A stretch of DNA of 64,000 nucleotides, from assembly GCF_024814375.1 (NCBI RefSeq), contig NZ_JANUXX010000004.1:62001-126000 (forward strand), in the 5' to 3' direction. How positions within the stretch are numbered: position 1 is the first letter of the stretch; the number at the start of each line of letters is the position of its first letter. Origin of the DNA: Streptococcus sciuri (GTDB lineage Bacteria > Bacillota > Bacilli > Lactobacillales > Streptococcaceae). Position numbers and translations under genes: made by a program. Positions 19,443 to 29,026 of the stretch are shown here, piece by piece. The notes under the pieces were generated by a model. The model did no database searches. It saw nothing but the letters and a program-made list of their open reading frames with translations, and had not been told where the DNA came from.

Positions 19443-20477
19443 ATGTCATTTAAATCACTCAGTCCTAAAATCGATGTCAATGAGGTGCGAAGCATCTCAA
19501 AGTTAAGTCAAGAATCATTAGTTCAAAAAGAAAAGCGTGATCGAGAGTTAGAGGCCATCATCAAAGGTGAGGATGATCGTCTATTGTTGGTCATTGGACC
19601 ATGTTCATCAGACAATGAAGAGGCTGTTCTTGAGTATGCGAAGCGCCTCGCCCAGTTACAAGAAGAAGTCAAAGATCGTGTGTTTATGGTAATGCGTGTT
19701 TACACAGCCAAACCTCGTACTAATGGGGATGGTTACAAAGGTCTTATGCATCAACCAGATACAGACGCTGCTCCTAGTCTCATCAACGGAATCAAAGCAG
19801 TTCGCCATCTTCATTACCGTGTCATTACAGAGACAGGGATGACAACAGCCGATGAGATGCTTTATCCAGAAAATTGGCCTTTGGTTGAAGATTTAGTGTC
19901 TTACGTAGCAATTGGCGCGCGTTCTGTTGAGGATCAACAGCACCGTTTTGTAGCTTCTGGTTTTGATGTTCCAACAGGAATGAAAAATCCAACATCAGGT
20001 AACCTTAAAGTAATGTATAATGGGATTTATGCTGCCCAAAATAAACAGACTTTCCTCTACAATAATGAGGAAGTGGAAACCAGTGGAAATCCTGTAGCGC
20101 ATGCAATTTTACGTGGAGCTCTTGATGAAAATGGCAAGAACATCCCTAATTATTATTATGACAACCTTTTAGAGGCGATTGATTTATACCATAAACAAGG
20201 ACTTGAAAATCCCTTTATCGTTATTGATACCAATCATGACAATTCAGGAAAGCAATACCTAGAGCAAATCCGTATCGTTCGTCAAACTCTTATCAATCGT
20301 GATTGGAGTGACACTATCAGACGCTATGTTCGTGGCTTTATGATTGAATCTTATCTAGAGGATGGGCGTCAAGATCATCCAGAAGTTTTTGGTAAGTCAA
20401 TTACAGATCCTTGCCTTGGTTGGGATAAAACAGAAGCCTTAGTTCGTGAAATTTACACAACTTTAGAAAGCAAATAG
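19443..20477 (+). CDS. aroF: 3-deoxy-7-phosphoheptulonate synthase, first copy
   Basis: A type I (AroFGH-class) DAHP synthase (344 aa) condensing phosphoenolpyruvate and erythrose-4-phosphate, the first step of the shikimate pathway. Signatures include VIGPCSSDNEEAVLEYA, AKPRTNGDGYKGLMHQP, GARSVEDQQHRFVASG and IDTNHDNSGKQY. It is followed four bases later by a second copy of similar length. Such pairs probably differ in feedback sensitivity to aromatic amino acids; which copy is which cannot be told from sequence alone. Confidence 0.95.
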   Translation: MSFKSLSPKIDVNEVRSISKLSQESLVQKEKRDRELEAIIKGEDDRLLLVIGPCSSDNEEAVLEYAKRLAQLQEEVKDRVFMVMRVYTAKPRTNGDGYKGLMHQPDTDAAPSLINGIKAVRHLHYRVITETGMTTADEMLYPENWPLVEDLVSYVAIGARSVEDQQHRFVASGFDVPTGMKNPTSGNLKVMYNGIYAAQNKQTFLYNNEEVETSGNPVAHAILRGALDENGKNIPNYYYDNLLEAIDLYHKQGLENPFIVIDTNHDNSGKQYLEQIRIVRQTLINRDWSDTIRRYVRGFMIESYLEDGRQDHPEVFGKSITDPCLGWDKTEALVREIYTTLESK

Positions 20478-20481
20478 AGGA

Positions 20482-21528
20482 ATGGGAATACATCGAAAAA
20501 GTGCAACTATCAATATTGCACAGGTCAAAGAATTATCAAAACTTGAAGGGGAATTTCTGGTTCGTAAGAAAGCTCGCGATAAAGAGCTTGCAAACATCAT
20601 TAAAGGACAAGATAATCGTTTGCTTCTCGTTATTGGACCATGTTCGTCAGACAATGAAGAAGCTGTGCTTGAGTATGCCAAGCGCTTAGCTCGTTTGCAA
20701 GATGAAGTCAAGGATAAGATTTTCATCGTTATGCGTGTTTATACTGCAAAACCACGTACCAATGGTGATGGCTACAAGGGGCTTATGCATCAGCCAGATA
20801 CCTCTAAGTTACCTGATCTTATCAATGGTGTGGCTGCTGTCCGTCATCTTCATTATCGTGTGATTACAGAGACTGGCTTGACGACTGCTGACGAGATGCT
20901 CTACCCTTCTAACCTTGGTCTTGTGGACGATTTGGTGTCTTACCATGCTATTGGTGCACGTTCTGTTGAGGATCAAGAGCATCGATTTGTGGCGTCAGGG
21001 ATTGATGTACCGACAGGAATGAAAAATCCAACCTCTGGTAATCTCAATGTCATGTTTAATGCTGTCTATGCTGCACAAAACGCACAGAATTTCATTTACC
21101 AAAATGCTGAAGTGGAAACAGATGGTAACCCTTTAGCTCATGTCATTCTACGTGGTGCACTAGATGAACATGGTGATAACATTCCAAATTATTATTACGA
21201 TGATTTGCTCAAAGCAATCGCAAAGTACGAGGGTATGAGTCTGGAAAATCCATTCATCGTCATTGATACTAATCATGATAACTCTGGGAAACATTATTTA
21301 GAGCAAATCCGTATTGTGCGTCAGACTTTAATGAACCGTGACTGGAATGAAAAAATCAATCGCTATGTTCGTGGCTTTATGATTGAGTCTTACTTGGAGG
21401 ATGGACGTCAAGATCATCCAGAAGTTTTTGGTAAATCGATTACAGATCCTTGCCTTGGCTGGGATAAAACGGAAAAACTCCTCCGTGAAATCTATGCAAC
21501 GCTGAGTCATGATTCATTTGAAAGCTGA
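20482..21528 (+). CDS. aroG: 3-deoxy-7-phosphoheptulonate synthase, second copy
   Basis: A paralogue of the preceding gene (348 aa), collinear over its whole length with the same catalytic motifs. The copies differ most in the first ~35 residues, where allosteric effectors often bind. ATG 20482 lies only four bases after the upstream stop, and AGAGG is almost adjacent to it, so translation is probably coupled to the first copy. A terminator follows. Confidence 0.94.
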   Translation: MGIHRKSATINIAQVKELSKLEGEFLVRKKARDKELANIIKGQDNRLLLVIGPCSSDNEEAVLEYAKRLARLQDEVKDKIFIVMRVYTAKPRTNGDGYKGLMHQPDTSKLPDLINGVAAVRHLHYRVITETGLTTADEMLYPSNLGLVDDLVSYHAIGARSVEDQEHRFVASGIDVPTGMKNPTSGNLNVMFNAVYAAQNAQNFIYQNAEVETDGNPLAHVILRGALDEHGDNIPNYYYDDLLKAIAKYEGMSLENPFIVIDTNHDNSGKHYLEQIRIVRQTLMNRDWNEKINRYVRGFMIESYLEDGRQDHPEVFGKSITDPCLGWDKTEKLLREIYATLSHDSFES

Positions 21529-21554
21529 TTTTGATGTTTGTGTAAGAGAAAAGG

Positions 21555-21592
21555 AAAGGCTAAGTCCCTAGTAGAGAGGTGATTTAGCCTTT
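21555..21592 (+). terminator. Terminator after the DAHP synthase pair
   Basis: AAAGGCTAA and TTAGCCTTT pair around an internal region, then T-rich sequence. Confidence 0.65.
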
Positions 21593-21634
21593 ATTGATTG
21601 ATGGTGCATTTGTAAAAGCTGATAAGGAAATGTT

Positions 21635-21994
21635 ATGATAGTTGGACATGGTATTGATTTACAGGAGATTAGCACAGTGTGGAAAGCCTATGAGCGTAAA
21701 AGAAGCTTTGTTTCAAAGGTTTTGACTTTAAAAGAACAAAAGCGTTTTATGGAGTTGAGTTCACAAAAACGTCAAGCAGAATATCTGGCAGGGCGCTGGG
21801 CAGCAAAAGAAGCCTTTGCCAAGGCGATGGGGACAGGTATCGGACAAATGAGTTTTCAAGATATTGAAGTCTTAAATGATGATTTAGGTGCTCCTTATAT
21901 TGCCAGCTCTCCTTTTTCTGGAAAGTCTTGGCTCTCTATTTCTCACAGCGGCTCTTTCGTACAAGCGAGTGTTATTTTGGAGGAAATAAAATGA
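21635..21994 (+). CDS. acpS: Holo-[acyl-carrier-protein] synthase
   Basis: AcpS (119 aa) transfers 4'-phosphopantetheine from CoA to acyl carrier protein. The family motifs are [13 protein letters not shown] at the N-terminus (Asp is a metal ligand), [20 protein letters not shown] and the C-terminal LSISHSG segment. Its stop overlaps the alr start in ATGA, a coupling arrangement common across streptococci. Confidence 0.96.
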   Translation: MIVGHGIDLQEISTVWKAYERKRSFVSKVLTLKEQKRFMELSSQKRQAEYLAGRWAAKEAFAKAMGTGIGQMSFQDIEVLNDDLGAPYIASSPFSGKSWLSISHSGSFVQASVILEEIK

Positions 21995-23112
21995 TTTCAA
22001 GCATTCATAGACCAACGCAAGCTGTTATTGATTTGACAGCTATTGCGCATAATATTGATAGTGTTAAAGAGCATATTTCAAATGGGACATTTGTCTATGC
22101 TGTGGTCAAGGCAAACGCTTACGGACATGGTGCGGTTGCTGTCGCACGCTCAGTCGAAGCTCGTGTAGATGGTTTTTGCGTGTCCAATATCGATGAAGCA
22201 GTGGAGTTGAGGCTAGCAGGCATCACAAAAGAAATCTTAGTGTTAGGTGTTGTCACGCCCAATCAGCTAGACTATGTCAAAGAATACAACATCGTGCTGA
22301 CTGTAGCCAGCCTTGACTGGATCGCTCTTGCTGAGCATGAGGGAGTATCGCTAGCTGGATTACGTTGCCATATCAAGATTGACTCTGGAATGGGGCGTAT
22401 CGGTGTGCGTAGCAGTGCGGACGCTAATCGCTTGATAACTTCTCTAAAAGTTGCAGGTGCTTTGGTTGAGGGAGTGTTTACTCATTTTGCTACTGCTGAT
22501 GAGTCGAATACGCAATACTTTGAACAGCAATTAGCTACTTTTAAACAAATATTATCGGAATTAAGCGATTGCCCTAAGCGCATTCATGCAAGTAATTCAG
22601 CGACAAGTCTTTGGCATAGTGAGACTATCTTTAGTGCTGTTCGTCTAGGTGTTGTCATCTATGGGCTCAATCCAAGTGGAAGAGAGTTAGCACTTCCTTA
22701 TCCCTTGCAGCCTGCATTGGAGTTGACCTCTAGTATTGTACATGTCAAGACGATTGAAAAAAATGCGACGGTTGGCTATGGTGCGACTTATCGCAGTCAA
22801 GAAAAAGAAGTGATTGCCACAGTTCCAATCGGCTATGCAGATGGTTGGACGCGTGATATGCAAGGTTTTAAAGTGTTGGTAGATGGGCAATGGTGTGAGA
22901 TTGTTGGGCGCGTGTCCATGGATCAGATAACGATTCGCTTGCCCAAAGTTTATCCTCTAGGTACTTCGGTCACTTTAATTGGTCAAAATGGTTATAAGGA
23001 AATCACAGCAACTGATGTAGCTGATAAACGGCATACGATAAATTACGAGGTATTATGTTTGCTGAGCGACCGCATTCCACGCTTTTATAAGGAACAGACA
23101 CATGATAAGTGA
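21991..23112 (+). CDS. alr: Alanine racemase
   Basis: Alr (373 aa) makes D-alanine for peptidoglycan. The PLP lysine is in [14 protein letters not shown], the second catalytic Tyr region is VGYGATYRS, and RVSMDQ is the conserved C-domain motif. A longer frame begins at 21928, but GGAGGA at 21979 and the ATGA overlap with acpS select ATG 21991. Its 3' end overlaps recG by 11 bases. Confidence 0.96.
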   Translation: MISSIHRPTQAVIDLTAIAHNIDSVKEHISNGTFVYAVVKANAYGHGAVAVARSVEARVDGFCVSNIDEAVELRLAGITKEILVLGVVTPNQLDYVKEYNIVLTVASLDWIALAEHEGVSLAGLRCHIKIDSGMGRIGVRSSADANRLITSLKVAGALVEGVFTHFATADESNTQYFEQQLATFKQILSELSDCPKRIHASNSATSLWHSETIFSAVRLGVVIYGLNPSGRELALPYPLQPALELTSSIVHVKTIEKNATVGYGATYRSQEKEVIATVPIGYADGWTRDMQGFKVLVDGQWCEIVGRVSMDQITIRLPKVYPLGTSVTLIGQNGYKEITATDVADKRHTINYEVLCLLSDRIPRFYKEQTHDK

Positions 23113-25120
23113 GACATCTCCTCTGACATCTCTCAAAGGGATTGGATCCAAATCTGCTGAAAAGTTTCAGCAGTTGGGAATTGTTACGATAGAAGATCTT
23201 TTGTTGTACTTTCCTTTTCGTTATGAGGACTATAAGGCACGATCTGTCTTTGAGCTGCAAGATGGTGAAAAAGCAGTAGTGACAGGTACTTTAGTGACAC
23301 CAGCTAATCTTCAGTATTATGGACGTCATAAGAATCGCTTGAGTTTTAAGCTGAAGCAAGGTGAGGCGGTGATAAGCGTTAGCTTTTTCAATCAACCTTA
23401 TCTCAAAGACAAGTTACACTTGGGAAATGACCTAGCTATTTTTGGTAAATGGGATAGCAAAAAGACAGCTCTGACTGCTATCAAGCTCTTAGCGCAAGTC
23501 CAAGAGGACATGCAGCCTGTCTATCGTCTCACGCAAGGAGTCACGCAAGCAACTCTCGTTAAAGCAATCAAAACTGCCTTTGAGAGTGGCGTTTTAGAGG
23601 CTTTAGCAGAGACCTTACCTGCTATTCTCATTGATAAATACCGCCTCTTCTCACGCAAAGAAGCTATTACTGCCATGCATTTTCCCAAGGATTTAGCAGA
23701 ATATAAACAGGCTTTACGACGTGTGAAATTTGAAGAACTTTTTTATTTTCAGATGAATTTGCAAGTCTTAAAAGCCTATCGAAAATCAGAACAGCATGGT
23801 TTAACTCTACTTTATAACCAGGATAAGCTAAATGCTAAACAGGCATCCTTATCTTTTTCACTGACAAGTGCGCAGCAACGTAGTTTACAAGAAATTTTAT
23901 ACGATATGCAATCACCTAGCTATATGAATCGTCTACTGCAAGGGGATGTCGGATCGGGGAAAACGATTGTTGCAAGTCTTGCTATGTATGCAGCTTATAC
24001 AGCTGGTTTTCAGTCGGCTCTTATGGTTCCCACTGAGATTTTAGCAGAGCAACATTATGAGAGTTTGACTCAGTTGTTTCCAGAGCTTTCAATTGCTATT
24101 TTGACATCTGGCATGAAAAAGAAAGTTAAAGATACCGCTCTTGAGAAGACTGCAAATGGAAGTGTTCAGATGATTGTTGGTACGCATGCTCTTATTCAAG
24201 AGAGTGTTACTTATCATAAGTTAGGACTTGTTATCATAGATGAACAACACCGCTTTGGAGTCAATCAACGTCGCATCTTGAGAGAAAAAGGCGAAAATCC
24301 TAATGTTTTGATGATGACAGCGACCCCCATCCCACGGACGCTTGCGATCACTGCTTTTGGGGAGATGGATGTTTCTATTATTGACGAATTGCCAGAAGGA
24401 CGCAAGCCTGTCATTACACGCTGGGTTACACATCAGCAACTAAGTACGGTTCTTGCCTGGCTCAAAAAAGAGCTAGAAAAAGGAGCGCAAGCCTATGTCA
24501 TCTCGCCACTGATAGAAGAGTCTGAGTCGCTTGATTTGAAAAATGCAACCGCTCTGTATGAAGAATTGAGCCATTATTTCGAGGACAGCGCCGAGGTTTC
24601 TCTCATGCATGGGCGCATGTCAGCTGAGGAAAAGGACAGTATTATGCAGGCATTTAAGGAGCAAAAGAGTCAAGTTCTGGTCTCCACAACAGTCATCGAA
24701 GTGGGGGTCAATGTCCCCAATGCTACCATCATGATTATCATGGATGCTGATCGTTTTGGTCTTAGCCAGTTACACCAGCTCAGAGGACGTGTAGGGCGGG
24801 GCGATAAGCAGTCCTATACTATTTTGGTCGCCAATCCCAAAACAGATAGTGGAAAAGAGCGCATGAAAATCATGACGAAAAACACGGACGGTTTTGTTCT
24901 GGCTGAAGCAGATCTCAAAATGCGAGGCTCAGGTGAGATTTTTGGGACTAGGCAGTCTGGGATCCCAGAGTTTAGAGTAGCAGACATCATGGAAGATTAT
25001 GCTATCTTGGAGGAAGCTCGGCGAGTGGCTAGTCAAATTGTCAGCCAACCAGACTGGGACAAGGAAAAAGATTGGCAAATAGTCCTTAAAAACCTCAAAG
25101 AAAAATCAATTTTTGACTAA
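23102..25120 (+). CDS. recG: ATP-dependent DNA helicase RecG
   Basis: RecG (672 aa) remodels stalled replication forks and Holliday junctions. An N-terminal wedge/OB domain begins [17 protein letters not shown]. The helicase motors follow: Walker [19 protein letters not shown] box [10 protein letters not shown], motif [13 protein letters not shown] and motif [11 protein letters not shown]. The start is inside the alr 3' end, so alr and recG are co-transcribed. Confidence 0.97.
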   Translation: MISETSPLTSLKGIGSKSAEKFQQLGIVTIEDLLLYFPFRYEDYKARSVFELQDGEKAVVTGTLVTPANLQYYGRHKNRLSFKLKQGEAVISVSFFNQPYLKDKLHLGNDLAIFGKWDSKKTALTAIKLLAQVQEDMQPVYRLTQGVTQATLVKAIKTAFESGVLEALAETLPAILIDKYRLFSRKEAITAMHFPKDLAEYKQALRRVKFEELFYFQMNLQVLKAYRKSEQHGLTLLYNQDKLNAKQASLSFSLTSAQQRSLQEILYDMQSPSYMNRLLQGDVGSGKTIVASLAMYAAYTAGFQSALMVPTEILAEQHYESLTQLFPELSIAILTSGMKKKVKDTALEKTANGSVQMIVGTHALIQESVTYHKLGLVIIDEQHRFGVNQRRILREKGENPNVLMMTATPIPRTLAITAFGEMDVSIIDELPEGRKPVITRWVTHQQLSTVLAWLKKELEKGAQAYVISPLIEESESLDLKNATALYEELSHYFEDSAEVSLMHGRMSAEEKDSIMQAFKEQKSQVLVSTTVIEVGVNVPNATIMIIMDADRFGLSQLHQLRGRVGRGDKQSYTILVANPKTDSGKERMKIMTKNTDGFVLAEADLKMRGSGEIFGTRQSGIPEFRVADIMEDYAILEEARRVASQIVSQPDWDKEKDWQIVLKNLKEKSIFD

Positions 25121-25138
25121 TCTATTCAAAAGAAATAC

Positions 25139-25164
25139 AAAAAGAGACTACCTGTCTCTTTTTT
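25139..25164 (+). terminator. Terminator after recG
   Basis: AAAAAGAGAC, loop TACCT, GTCTCTTTTTT. Confidence 0.85.
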
Positions 25165-25165
25165 C

Positions 25166-25194
25166 TTGTCTCAAAAATGAGAAAAGCGTATAAT
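25166..25194 (+). promoter_or_regulatory. nagA promoter
   Basis: TTGTCT at 25166-25171, a 17-base spacer and TATAAT at 25189-25194, immediately after the recG terminator. Confidence 0.7.
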
Positions 25195-25276
25195 GAAATG
25201 ATGTACGTTTTCATAATTTTTTGAAAATGAGAGTGTCAAAAAGTTTGCGATAAATGCTAAAAATGAGAGGTTTTTT

Positions 25277-26425
25277 ATGTATTACGTTAAAGCAGATGCA
25301 TTTTATTATCCAACGGTTGTCAAACCAGCAGGCTATTTGCAAGTTCAGAATGGCTGTTTTGGCGAGTGGGCTGCAAGTATTGGAGAAAATGAAGAAATCG
25401 TTGACTACACAGGGATGAGTATCGCCCCCGGTTTTGTGGATACACATATCCACGGCTTTGACGGATATGATGTCATGGACAATTCGGCTGAAGGACTCAA
25501 AAAGATGAGTGAATCGCTGTTGTCCACAGGAGTGACATCGTTTTTGCCGACAGCGCTGACCGCTTCTTTTGAGACACTAGAGGACATTTGCCGTACCATT
25601 ACTAGTGTCAAAGGGAGTGAAAGAGGGGCTAAGATTCAAGGGATTTTTTTTGAAGGTCCTTTCTTTACAGAAAAGCACAAGGGCGCTCAAAATCCAGACT
25701 ATATGCGAGATCCTAGTTTAGAGGAGTTTGTTGCTTGGCAAAAAGCAGCTGAGGGGCTCTTGACCAAGATAGCGGTTGCTCCAGAGCGTGAGGGAGTGTC
25801 GCACTTTATCAGAGAATTGACCAAGCAAGGTGTAGTAGTTGCCCTTGGTCATTCAAATGCGACCTATGCTGAGGCAAAAGCAGCTGTTGAAGCTGGAGCA
25901 AATGTCTGGGTGCATGCTTACAACGGTATGCGTGGGCTCAATCATCGTGAGCCTGGTATGGTTGGTGCTGTGCTTGATTTAGAAGATACTTATGCGGAGC
26001 TGATTTGTGATGGGCATCATGTACATCCATCTGCTTGTCATATCCTCATGCAGCACAAGGGTTATGACCATGTCGCCTTGATTACGGATTGCATGAGCGC
26101 CGGTGGTAGAGAAAATGGTGACTATATGCTCGGTGAATTTCCTGTTGTTGTCAAAGACGGCACTGTGCGCCTAAAAGATGGCGGTAATCTAGCTGGTTCT
26201 ATTTTGGAGCTCAAAGACGCTGTTCAAAATATCATCAAATGGGGCATTGCAACTCCACATGAAGCTATTCAGATGGCGACTCAAGTGGCAGCAAAATCGG
26301 CTAAGATTGACCAATATTGTGGTTCCTTGAAAAAAGGCAGAGCAGCAGATTTTATCGTACTTGACAAAGACTTTAACCTCAAAGCCACTTACGTTGACGG
26401 CACTTGTGGTTACCAATCAAAGTGA
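25277..26425 (+). CDS. nagA: N-acetylglucosamine-6-phosphate deacetylase
   Basis: NagA (382 aa) deacetylates GlcNAc-6-phosphate in amino-sugar catabolism and wall recycling. The amidohydrolase motifs are PGFVDTHIHGFDG, FEGPFFTEKHKGAQNP, LGHSNATYAEA, the His-containing VHAYNGM and ITDCMSAGG. The gene is complete. No terminator follows; instead its last 16 bases overlap a piece of a mevalonate kinase gene on the other strand. A diverged copy of its last ~155 bases lies about 14.5 kb downstream at 40821-40975. Confidence 0.96.
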   Translation: MYYVKADAFYYPTVVKPAGYLQVQNGCFGEWAASIGENEEIVDYTGMSIAPGFVDTHIHGFDGYDVMDNSAEGLKKMSESLLSTGVTSFLPTALTASFETLEDICRTITSVKGSERGAKIQGIFFEGPFFTEKHKGAQNPDYMRDPSLEEFVAWQKAAEGLLTKIAVAPEREGVSHFIRELTKQGVVVALGHSNATYAEAKAAVEAGANVWVHAYNGMRGLNHREPGMVGAVLDLEDTYAELICDGHHVHPSACHILMQHKGYDHVALITDCMSAGGRENGDYMLGEFPVVVKDGTVRLKDGGNLAGSILELKDAVQNIIKWGIATPHEAIQMATQVAAKSAKIDQYCGSLKKGRAADFIVLDKDFNLKATYVDGTCGYQSK

Positions 26426-26571
26426 ATCTTTTCTTCAGCTGGATAAATACGACATTCAACCTCAATTCCTTGAAGCGGAATCGCAATGGCAGGATAGCCA
26501 TAAGCAACGGAATGTTCACCCATCCAAATAATCTTACTATGCGCCTTACCGACGCTAATTTTCTTAGTCAT
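26410..26571 (-). pseudogene. mvk: Mevalonate kinase fragment (N-terminal 53 codons)
   Basis: On the minus strand ATG 26571 opens a frame beginning MTKKISVGKAHSKII and continuing through GEHSVAYGYPAIAIPL, then stops at 26410-26412. This is the N-terminal GHMP-kinase signature of mevalonate kinase, whose full length is near 300 residues. The rest of the gene is absent, and the break falls inside the nagA 3' end. AGAGAAGA upstream may still act as a ribosome site. It looks like a scar from the rearrangement that made the left island junction. Confidence 0.8.
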
Positions 26572-26664
26572 GTTCTTCTCTTACAATTTTTAGTTTACAC
26601 TCCGTTTTATCATTGTTCCACAAAAAAAACGACTTTTACTGGAAAATAAATGCCGCTATAAAAA

Positions 26665-26705
26665 AACAAACGAAGCTGGAAAAGTGCACTCAACTTCGCT
26701 TGTTT
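26665..26705. terminator. Terminator at the 3' end of island operon A
   Basis: AACAAACGAAG and CTTCGCTTGTT pair with one mismatch around a long loop, between the solute-binding protein gene and the mvk fragment. Confidence 0.6.
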
Positions 26706-26823
26706 ATGTCAGTATAATTGTAAAATGTAATAAGTCTAAACTTCATTAGTTTGAAAGGGAAAGTTTTAAAGAGTAAGCAACAAGAAATTTTTTATAAAAC
26801 CATTGATTCAAAGTAAAATTTTA

Positions 26824-27642
26824 TTAATCATTTTGATAACTTGCATCAATTCCTGAGAAAAATTTTTTTGAAAGCGTTGAAATAGTTCCGTCTTTTTGAA
26901 GTTCTGCAAGAGCATCATCAATTTTTTCTCGAAGTTTTTCATCTTCGCCCTTATTAAATGCAATGGCAATACTTTCTTCCTCAATTTCTCCATCAAGAAT
27001 TTTTAAATCAAGACCTTTTTGATCAATTATAGCTGATAAGATTGTTTTTGCATTTGAATAACCATCTACTTGTCCATTTGTTACTGCAGAAAGTGCTGCT
27101 TCACGATCATCGTATGTTTGAATTTGAATTGTTGAATTGAAATTCTGGAGAACTTTGATTTGATTAGAACCAACAGTAGCTGCAATAGTAGCATTATCCA
27201 AATCATCCACTGATGTCAAATCAGAATCAGATTTTGTCACAACACCATATTGGAAGGTCGCGTAAGGTGTAGAGAAATCATAAGTTTTCTCACGTTCATC
27301 AGTGATAGCAATAGAGCTTGCTACAACATCTACTTTATGGCTAGTTAAAAGACCAAAAAGCCCATCAAAACTAGTAGTGGTGAAATCCACATCATAACCA
27401 ATTTTATCAGCTACCGCTTTAATGACTTCTACGTCGAATCCAGTAAGTTTTCCATCATCGTCTTTATATGAACCAGGGAAACTTACACCTGTTGTTGCAA
27501 CTTTTAACACAGGTGTATCTGATGAAGAGCTTGATTTAGAAGAACTATTCCCTCTCGAAGCAGTTTGATAACCAAAGTAAGTAATGATAGCAACAATAAT
27601 AACGACAATAATACCAATAATAGATTTTTTACGCGGCGACAT
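26824..27642 (-). CDS. Amino-acid ABC transporter solute-binding protein (YxeM-like)
   Basis: A 272-residue family 3 solute-binding protein: LKVATTGVSFPGSYKDDDG, LTGFDVEVIKAVADKIGYD, ASSIAITDEREKTYDFS and GLFGLLTSHKVDVVA are typical. It begins with a Lys/Arg-rich start and a long hydrophobic segment, then a Ser-rich linker. There is no lipobox and no cysteine anywhere, so it may be anchored by an uncleaved N-terminal helix. It is the last gene of operon A, 19 bases after the lyase. By context the ligand is probably a cysteine derivative such as S-(2-succino)cysteine. Confidence 0.9.
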   Translation of the reverse strand: MSPRKKSIIGIIVVIIVAIITYFGYQTASRGNSSSKSSSSSDTPVLKVATTGVSFPGSYKDDDGKLTGFDVEVIKAVADKIGYDVDFTTTSFDGLFGLLTSHKVDVVASSIAITDEREKTYDFSTPYATFQYGVVTKSDSDLTSVDDLDNATIAATVGSNQIKVLQNFNSTIQIQTYDDREAALSAVTNGQVDGYSNAKTILSAIIDQKGLDLKILDGEIEEESIAIAFNKGEDEKLREKIDDALAELQKDGTISTLSKKFFSGIDASYQND

Positions 27643-27661
27643 AATAAAACCTCCTTTTAAA

Positions 27662-29011
27662 TTAAATATTTACTTGTGACAAAATGTGATCAACCTTAGA
27701 TAGACTTTCTCCAATATTATTTTCTGGTATAGTCCAAGAATTAACTTCTTCTCGGCTAAAATTCGAGCTAATTTGTGAATTTTTGTATAGTAGATGAATA
27801 AAATCTTCGTGATTTTCTATAGACGTCATTGCTGCTTGATAAACAAGTTCATGAGCGGTCTGCTTCCCAATGACTTTACCTAATTCAAACATAATACGTT
27901 CTGAATAGGGAAGAATTCCCTGTATTTCAAGGTTCTTCCGCATTTGCTCAACATTAACATCAAGCTCAGATAGTATGTAAGTTAAGTTAACAATTTGTGC
28001 ATCCAAATAGCTAGTGATTTCTGGTAAGACCACCCATTCATTACGCCAATGAATAGCATCGCGCTCACCATCAATTAGCATAGATTGTAACATAAGACTT
28101 ACATCCGAAAAGACAGGTTGAGTTAAACTTGCAAGTCCTTCTATTAGAGCTGGATTGCGTTTTTGAGGCATTGTAGACGAACCAACTTCTCCTTTACGGA
28201 AAGGTTCATGAATCTCATTTATCTCAGTTTTCATGAGTGTAAAAAGTTCACGACCAATTTTCCCCAATGTCCCTGAATATATTCCAAGGGCTGTAGCAAA
28301 TTCTGAAAATCTATCTCGCGAAGGTTGCCATGAAATATTTGGAACAGAGAGATTCAGTTCAGATAATGTCAGTTTTTCAATTTCAATACCTCTACCAGCA
28401 AATGCCGCATAAGTACCTACTGCACCACTAATACTACCAACAAATACACCATTATCTAAAAGCTGGTCTAGCCTTCTTTGATTTCGTAATAATTCATCCA
28501 GCCAGATTGCCAATTTAAAACCAAAAGTAATTGGAATAGCATGAATACCATGTGTTCGTCCCATCATAATAGTTGAACGATATTCCTTAGTCAGAATCGC
28601 TAATGTCCGAATTAACTTTTCAGAATGATTTTTGATAATATTGTACGCTTCTTTAGTTTGCAACATTATGCTAGTGTCAACAATATCTTGAGTTGTAACA
28701 CCATAATGTACAAATTCTCCCTCTTCAGCTCCTACAGCTGATTGGAGTGCATGAATTAAAGCAATTAAAGAATGACGCTTTTCAGCACTTTCTTTTTGTA
28801 AGGATAAAAGATCAAAATTTTCTACTTTAGCTTTTTCAACAATCTTTTTTGCTGCTGTTTCTGGAATGACTCCCAGCTCACCTTCTACTTTGGCAAGAGC
28901 CGCTTTAACTTTCAATTGTTTAGAAATCTTATTTTCATCACTCCAAATTGCTCTAATCTCAGGAGTTGAGAAATTATTTTGCATCAATATAGAATCTAAA
29001 ACACTAGTCAC
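27662..29011 (-). CDS. Fumarase/aspartase-superfamily lyase, candidate succino-cysteine lyase
   Basis: A 449-residue lyase of the superfamily containing adenylosuccinate, argininosuccinate and carboxymuconate enzymes. It has TTQDI near residue 107, GRTHG at about 151 with its His, and the mobile catalytic loop GSSTMPQKRNP at about 277-287. These enzymes typically eliminate fumarate from a succino-compound. It is not the housekeeping purB by context, because it lies between transporter genes in an operon matching the succino-cysteine salvage cluster. I infer C-S (or C-N) elimination releasing fumarate. The exact substrate is unproven; a PcaB-like or PurB-like automatic annotation should be expected. 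Confidence 0.8.
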   Translation of the reverse strand: MTSVLDSILMQNNFSTPEIRAIWSDENKISKQLKVKAALAKVEGELGVIPETAAKKIVEKAKVENFDLLSLQKESAEKRHSLIALIHALQSAVGAEEGEFVHYGVTTQDIVDTSIMLQTKEAYNIIKNHSEKLIRTLAILTKEYRSTIMMGRTHGIHAIPITFGFKLAIWLDELLRNQRRLDQLLDNGVFVGSISGAVGTYAAFAGRGIEIEKLTLSELNLSVPNISWQPSRDRFSEFATALGIYSGTLGKIGRELFTLMKTEINEIHEPFRKGEVGSSTMPQKRNPALIEGLASLTQPVFSDVSLMLQSMLIDGERDAIHWRNEWVVLPEITSYLDAQIVNLTYILSELDVNVEQMRKNLEIQGILPYSERIMFELGKVIGKQTAHELVYQAAMTSIENHEDFIHLLYKNSQISSNFSREEVNSWTIPENNIGESLSKVDHILSQVNI

Positions 29012-29026
29012 TTTTTCTCCCTCCTT

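Noticed and set aside
26404-26649. Plus-strand 81-codon frame after nagA
   Set aside because: It is the antisense of the mevalonate kinase fragment, which explains the open frame.
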